DNA of 64,000 bases from the NCBI GenBank assembly GCA_035554115.1, contig DATMIW010000006.1:32145-96144 (forward strand), read 5' to 3'. The notes below the pieces were generated by a model, which did no database searches, was not told the DNA's origin, and was given only the letters and a program-made list of their open reading frames with translations. Both the position numbers and the translations under genes were made by a program. How positions within the stretch are numbered: the stretch's first letter is position 1; every line of letters begins with the position of its first letter. This document shows, piece after piece, positions 60,481 through 64,000 of this stretch. Source of the stretch: CAXTSE01 sp035554115 (lineage in GTDB: Bacteria > Actinomycetota > Actinomycetes > Actinomycetales > Microbacteriaceae).

Positions 60481-61599
60481 CTACAGAACCTCGTTGCGCC
60501 CGCTGAGCTTGAGTGCATCGACGACGCTCTTTACGCGCTGGGCATTAGCGCTCGTGGTGACGAGCAGGGCATCCGGAGTATCGACGACGATGATGTCGCG
60601 CACGCCGATCAGAGAGATGATGCGGTCGGTCTGGCTCACCACAATGCCTGTCGACGAGTCGGCAAGCACCCGAGCGTTCTCACCGAGAATCGCCAGATCA
60701 GAGGCGCGGCCCCCCGCATGCACCTTCGCGATCGAAGCGAAGTCTCCGATGTCATCCCAGTCGAAAGCCCCGGGAATGACGACCAGCCTGCCGGCTCGTG
60801 CCGCCGGTTCGGCAACCGTGTAGTCGATCGCGATCTTGCGCAGACCCGGCCAGATGCGGTCCACAGCCGGCCCACGCCGCGCCGGGTCGTCCCAGGCCTC
60901 GGCCAGCTCTTCGAGGCCAGCCACCATCTCCGGTTCGGATTCGCGCATTTGGGCGAGGATCGCATCCGCTGTCGCGATGAACATCCCGCCGTTCCAGAGG
61001 TGCTGACCGCCGGCAACATAGGCCTGCGCGGTGGCGAGGTCGGGCTTCTCGACAAAATTCTCGACGGCGAGGGCCTCGGGTGCACCCTCGATGTCGAGAG
61101 CGGCGCCGGTGTGGATGTAGCCGAATCCGATGGCGGGCTCGGTCGGCGAAATCCCGATTGTGGCGATATATCCGGCGCGCGCTGCGGCAACCCCCTGCCG
61201 CACGGCCTTCTCGAAGCCTGCCAGATCTCCGATCACGTGATCGGCCGCGAATGAGCCGATGATCACCTTCGGCTCGCGCCGCCGCAGGATCGCGGCCGCG
61301 AGACCGATGGCTGCTGAAGAGTCACGCGGCTCACTCTCGAGAACAACGTTGTGGTCGGCGAGCTCCGGAATCTGCGACTCGACAGCAAGGCGGTGTGCAC
61401 GCCCCGTGACGACCATGACGCGCTGCGGTCCGGAGAGTGGGGCGAGCCGCTCCCAGGTGGCGCGCAGTAGAGTCGAACCCGAGCCCGTCAGGTCATGCAG
61501 AAACTTGGGAGCGTCGGCCCGAGAGAGCGGCCAGAGGCGCGATCCGATGCCGCCAGCAGGAATGATGCAGTAAAAGTCGTCAATTTCGGCGCCGGTCAT
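60481..61599 (-). CDS. manC: Mannose-1-phosphate guanylyltransferase
   Basis: 372 aa nucleotidyltransferase forming GDP-mannose. Nucleotide-binding IIPAGGIGSRLWPLSRADAPKFL, FAADHVIGDLAGFEKAV, FVEKPDLATAQAYVAGGQHLWNGGMF, and DWDDIGDFASIAKV. Lacks the fused isomerase domain of longer ManC enzymes. GDP-mannose supports cell-envelope glycoconjugates. Confidence 0.93.
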   Translation of the reverse strand: MTGAEIDDFYCIIPAGGIGSRLWPLSRADAPKFLHDLTGSGSTLLRATWERLAPLSGPQRVMVVTGRAHRLAVESQIPELADHNVVLESEPRDSSAAIGLAAAILRRREPKVIIGSFAADHVIGDLAGFEKAVRQGVAAARAGYIATIGISPTEPAIGFGYIHTGAALDIEGAPEALAVENFVEKPDLATAQAYVAGGQHLWNGGMFIATADAILAQMRESEPEMVAGLEELAEAWDDPARRGPAVDRIWPGLRKIAIDYTVAEPAARAGRLVVIPGAFDWDDIGDFASIAKVHAGGRASDLAILGENARVLADSSTGIVVSQTDRIISLIGVRDIIVVDTPDALLVTTSANAQRVKSVVDALKLSGRNEVL

Positions 61600-61658
61600 G
61601 GCGACACACTATTACCCGGTGCTGATTCCATCCGACCTTCGGCACTCACCCGTGGATA

Positions 61659-61672
61659 TCTTGACGTCAAGC
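61659..61672. promoter_or_regulatory. TCTTGA-N2-TCAAGC palindrome upstream of sdhC
   Basis: TCTTGACGTCAAGC, with the perfect 12-bp core CTTGACGTCAAG at 61660-61671. Nearly identical to the icd site. A -10-like TAGACT is at 61715-61720. Located in the interval between manC and sdhC. Confidence 0.55.
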
Positions 61673-61789
61673 TAACTGAGGCTCCCCTTGCCTGCGCGGG
61701 CATTCGCGCGGCTCTAGACTGAAGGCGTCCCTACACCGAACGACGGGCGTCTCAGCGCGCAGATCGTGGACGGAATTCAAGGAGGCCTC

Positions 61790-62221
61790 GTGGCGAGCCA
61801 AGCCGCACGATCCGGCACCGCTGCAGCGGAGAAGATCCGCGCACCCAAGCGACCGGCCGGCACGCTGTACCGCGGCCGAGAGGGAATGTGGTCGTGGGTG
61901 CTGCACCGCATCACGGGCACCGCGATCTTCTTCTTCCTGCTGGTGCACATTCTTGACACCTCACTCGTGCGCATTGACCCTGCGGCCTACAACGCGGTCA
62001 TCGACACCTACAAGACGCCGATCATGGGGCTCGGTGAAGCGGCCCTCGTCGCCGCCATCGGCTTCCACGCCCTCAACGGGCTCCGCATTATCGCCATCGA
62101 TTTCTTCGAATGGGGCACCCGGCGTCAGCGGCTGATGTTCTGGATCGTGATCGGCCTGTGGATCGTCCTGCTCGCCGGATTCCTGCCGCGACACCTCATG
62201 CACGTCTTCGGAGGCGAATAA
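61790..62221 (+). CDS. sdhC: Succinate dehydrogenase cytochrome b556 subunit
   Basis: 143 aa, three helices. GTG start at 61790 with a strong AAGGAGG; an upstream in-frame GTG would hide that site. Family text: TLYRGREGMWSWVLHRITGTAIFFFLLVHILD, with the heme/quinone-site residues, and GFHALNGLRIIAIDFFEWG. Membrane anchor of complex II. Confidence 0.93.
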   Translation: MASQAARSGTAAAEKIRAPKRPAGTLYRGREGMWSWVLHRITGTAIFFFLLVHILDTSLVRIDPAAYNAVIDTYKTPIMGLGEAALVAAIGFHALNGLRIIAIDFFEWGTRRQRLMFWIVIGLWIVLLAGFLPRHLMHVFGGE

Positions 62222-62225
62222 GCCC

Positions 62226-62678
62226 ATGAGTCTCACCACCGAACCTCGTATCCCCGCGCCCAATTCCCCCACCCTGCGACGTCGCCGCGTCAACTGGGAG
62301 AAATGGGGCTGGCTCTACATGCGCCTGTCGGGCGTACTGCTGGTCGTCCTGATTTTCGGGCATCTGCTGGTCAACCTGTTCCTGGGCGACGGCGTGAAGG
62401 CCATCGACTGGGCCTTCGTTGCCGGCAAGTGGGCCAACCCGTTCTGGATCGTGTGGGACACGCTGCTGCTGTGGCTCGCCCTCATCCATGGCGCCAACGG
62501 GATGCGCACCCTCACCAACGATTACGCCCGCGGCAAGCTGCGGGTCGTCCTTCTCGTGGCGCTGGCCGGCGCGACGATCGTCCTCCTCGTGCTGGGAACC
62601 CTCGTGCTCACGACCTTCGACCCCTGTATCGGCGCGACGCAGTCCGACACCATCCAACAGATCTGCGCGGGACGCTAA
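62226..62678 (+). CDS. sdhD: Succinate dehydrogenase hydrophobic membrane anchor subunit
   Basis: 150 aa with three helices (LSGVLLVVLIFGHLLVNLFLG, FWIVWDTLLLWLALIHGANGMRTL, VVLLVALAGATIVLLVLGTLVL). The HGANGMRTLTNDYA segment is typical of actinobacterial SdhD. Four bases after sdhC and abutting sdhA. Confidence 0.92.
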   Translation: MSLTTEPRIPAPNSPTLRRRRVNWEKWGWLYMRLSGVLLVVLIFGHLLVNLFLGDGVKAIDWAFVAGKWANPFWIVWDTLLLWLALIHGANGMRTLTNDYARGKLRVVLLVALAGATIVLLVLGTLVLTTFDPCIGATQSDTIQQICAGR

Positions 62679-64000
62679 ATGGAATTCATTGACGGAGCCA
62701 CGATCGAAGACGGCGAAATCGTCGACGGGGTGCACTACCACCAGTTCGATGTCGTGATCGTGGGAGCCGGTGGTGCCGGCATGCGCGCCGCCATCGAAGC
62801 CGGCCCCAAGGCTCGCACCGCCGTGATCACCAAGCTTTATCCGACGCGCTCGCACACGGGAGCCGCCCAGGGCGGGATGGCCGCGGCCCTTGCCAATGTC
62901 GAAGAAGACAACTGGGAATGGCACACCTTCGACACCGTCAAGGGCGGCGACTACCTCGTTGACCAGGATGCCGCCGAGATCCTCGCCAAAGAGGCAATCG
63001 ACGCCGTGCTCGACCTCGAGAACATGGGTCTGCCATTCAACCGCACGCCCGAAGGCAAGATCGACCAGCGGCGTTTCGGCGGGCACACCCGCGACCACGG
63101 CAAGGCACCCGTGCGTCGCGCCTGTTACGCCGCCGACCGCACCGGCCACATGATCCTGCAGACGCTGTTCCAGAACTGCGTCAAGCTCGGCGTCAACTTC
63201 TTCAACGAGTACTACGCACTCGACCTGATCATGACCAAGGTGGATGGCGTGGACAAGCCGTCCGGCATCGTCGCCTACGACCTCGCGTCCGGTGAGCTGC
63301 ACATCTTCCAGGCGAAGTCGATCATCTTCGCGACAGGCGGCTTCGGCAAGATCTACAAGACGACCTCGAACGCCCACACCCTCACGGGCGACGGAGTCGG
63401 GATCATCTGGCGCAAAGGCCTCCCGCTTGAGGACATGGAGTTCTTCCAGTTCCACCCGACCGGATTGGCGGGCCTCGGCATCCTGTTGACGGAGGGCGCG
63501 CGCGGTGAAGGCGCCATCTTGCGTAACGCGAGCGGTGAGCGCTTCATGGAGCGCTACGCCCCCACGATCAAAGACCTCGCCCCGCGCGACATCGTCTCGC
63601 GCTGCATGGTGCAAGAGGTGGCTGAAGGCCGCGGCGCCGGACCACACAAGGACTACGTGCTGCTCGACTGCACCCACCTCGGTGCGGAGGTGCTCGAGAC
63701 GAAGCTGCCCGACATCACCGAGTTCGCGCGCACTTACCTCGGCGTCGATCCGGTCTTCGAGCCGGTGCCCGTCATGCCGACGGCCCACTACGCGATGGGC
63801 GGCATCCCCACGAACAACGCCGCCGAGGTCCTGAGCGACAACACCACGGTCGTGCCCGGCCTCTACGCCGCCGGCGAGTGCGCGTGCGTGTCGGTGCACG
63901 GGTCGAACCGCCTCGGCACCAACTCGCTGCTCGACATCAACGTGTTCGGCAAGCGCGCCGGCAAGAACGCCGTCGAGTACGTGCGCACGGCCGAGTTCGT
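62679..64000 (+). CDS. sdhA: Succinate dehydrogenase flavoprotein subunit (5' part, cut by window edge)
   Basis: About 440 codons are present. N-terminal FAD-binding VVIVGAGGAGMRAAIEAG, covalent-FAD His in YPTRSHTGAAQGGMAAAL, substrate region FHPTGLAGLGILLTEGARGEGA, RDIVSRCM, HYAMGGIPTNN, and the FAD-domain end GLYAAGECACVSVHGSNRLGTNSLLD. ATG directly follows the sdhD stop. sdhB is presumably beyond the edge. Confidence 0.96.
   Translation, partial: MEFIDGATIEDGEIVDGVHYHQFDVVIVGAGGAGMRAAIEAGPKARTAVITKLYPTRSHTGAAQGGMAAALANVEEDNWEWHTFDTVKGGDYLVDQDAAEILAKEAIDAVLDLENMGLPFNRTPEGKIDQRRFGGHTRDHGKAPVRRACYAADRTGHMILQTLFQNCVKLGVNFFNEYYALDLIMTKVDGVDKPSGIVAYDLASGELHIFQAKSIIFATGGFGKIYKTTSNAHTLTGDGVGIIWRKGLPLEDMEFFQFHPTGLAGLGILLTEGARGEGAILRNASGERFMERYAPTIKDLAPRDIVSRCMVQEVAEGRGAGPHKDYVLLDCTHLGAEVLETKLPDITEFARTYLGVDPVFEPVPVMPTAHYAMGGIPTNNAAEVLSDNTTVVPGLYAAGECACVSVHGSNRLGTNSLLDINVFGKRAGKNAVEYVRTAEF

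Noticed and set aside
62196..63899. 567-codon open frame on the - strand opposite sdhD and sdhA
   Set aside because: sdhA on the + strand has full FAD and active-site motifs; the minus frame has none.
1..64000. CRISPR array, insertion sequence or prophage
   Set aside because: No regularly spaced direct repeats, transposase or phage structural gene text was found on either strand.

Overview
The window is a stretch of chromosome from a high-GC actinobacterium, most likely of the family Microbacteriaceae. The evidence is the dense GC-rich coding with many GTG/TTG starts, ATGA or GTGA gene overlaps, and actinobacterial families such as GlnR, DUF3817, DUF6350/PerM, GuaB3, an F420-type LLM oxidoreductase and nitrobindin-like FABP. 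The family-level call is an inference from gene content; no rRNA is present. No transposase, integrase, prophage or CRISPR array was seen. No gene-free stretch exceeds about 300 bases.

Layout. 1-2505: FUSC-type membrane protein (cut by the window edge), YgfZ folate-binding protein, heme-binding FABP, two small membrane proteins. 2556-10547: phosphate block, with glnR, then ppk1, mutT1-like Nudix/phosphatase, pstS, pstC, pstA and pstB; ppk and pstS each have an 11-bp-periodic PHO-box-like repeat. 10697-11869: conserved protein and SRPBCC protein. 11905-11977: tRNA-Lys. 12062-16607: block of small accessory genes (TacA/TacT-like toxin-antitoxin, LLM oxidoreductase, Met/Cys-rich copper-binding protein, aldo/keto reductase, zinc ribbon, XRE regulator, DUF6907). 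16619-21123: VIT1-type transporter, degenerate galactokinase-like protein, and folD and glyA behind a ZTP riboswitch. 21224-24104: three-gene flavin electron-transfer operon (FMN-binding lipoprotein, ApbE, RnfD/NqrB-like membrane domain fused to a flavin reductase). 24175-29586: YdeI-like protein, MFS, BBE-type oxidase, icd, GNAT and a decayed VOC gene. 29595-33057: purH, purN, perM-like. 33118-36994: DUF4166, DUF4760-like, exported tripeptidyl-peptidase-like hydrolase, LRR-like protein. 37005-39116: sucD, sucC. 39196-45396: MFS, pcrA, GDPD, zinc-ribbon and membrane proteins. 45380-54988: guaA, DUF3817, SURF1, KhtTU-like K+/H+ antiporter pair, glpD, guaB3, deoA, cdd. 54985-60364: BMP-type nucleoside ABC importer. 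60481-61599: mannose-1-phosphate guanylyltransferase. 61790-64000: sdhC, sdhD, sdhA (cut by the edge).

Functional themes are phosphate and polyphosphate homeostasis, one-carbon/purine synthesis (ZTP-sensed glyA-folD, purHN, guaA, guaB3), nucleoside uptake and salvage (BMP importer, cdd, deoA), and the TCA cycle (icd, sucCD, sdhCDA). A TCTTGA/TCAAGA-type palindrome sits upstream of the TCA operons. The least conventional items are the compact flavinylation operon, a 19-bp dispersed repeat inserted in frame into three genes, the toxin-antitoxin pair with a perfect palindromic operator beside tRNA-Lys, and the galactokinase-like protein that lacks the signature catalytic motifs.
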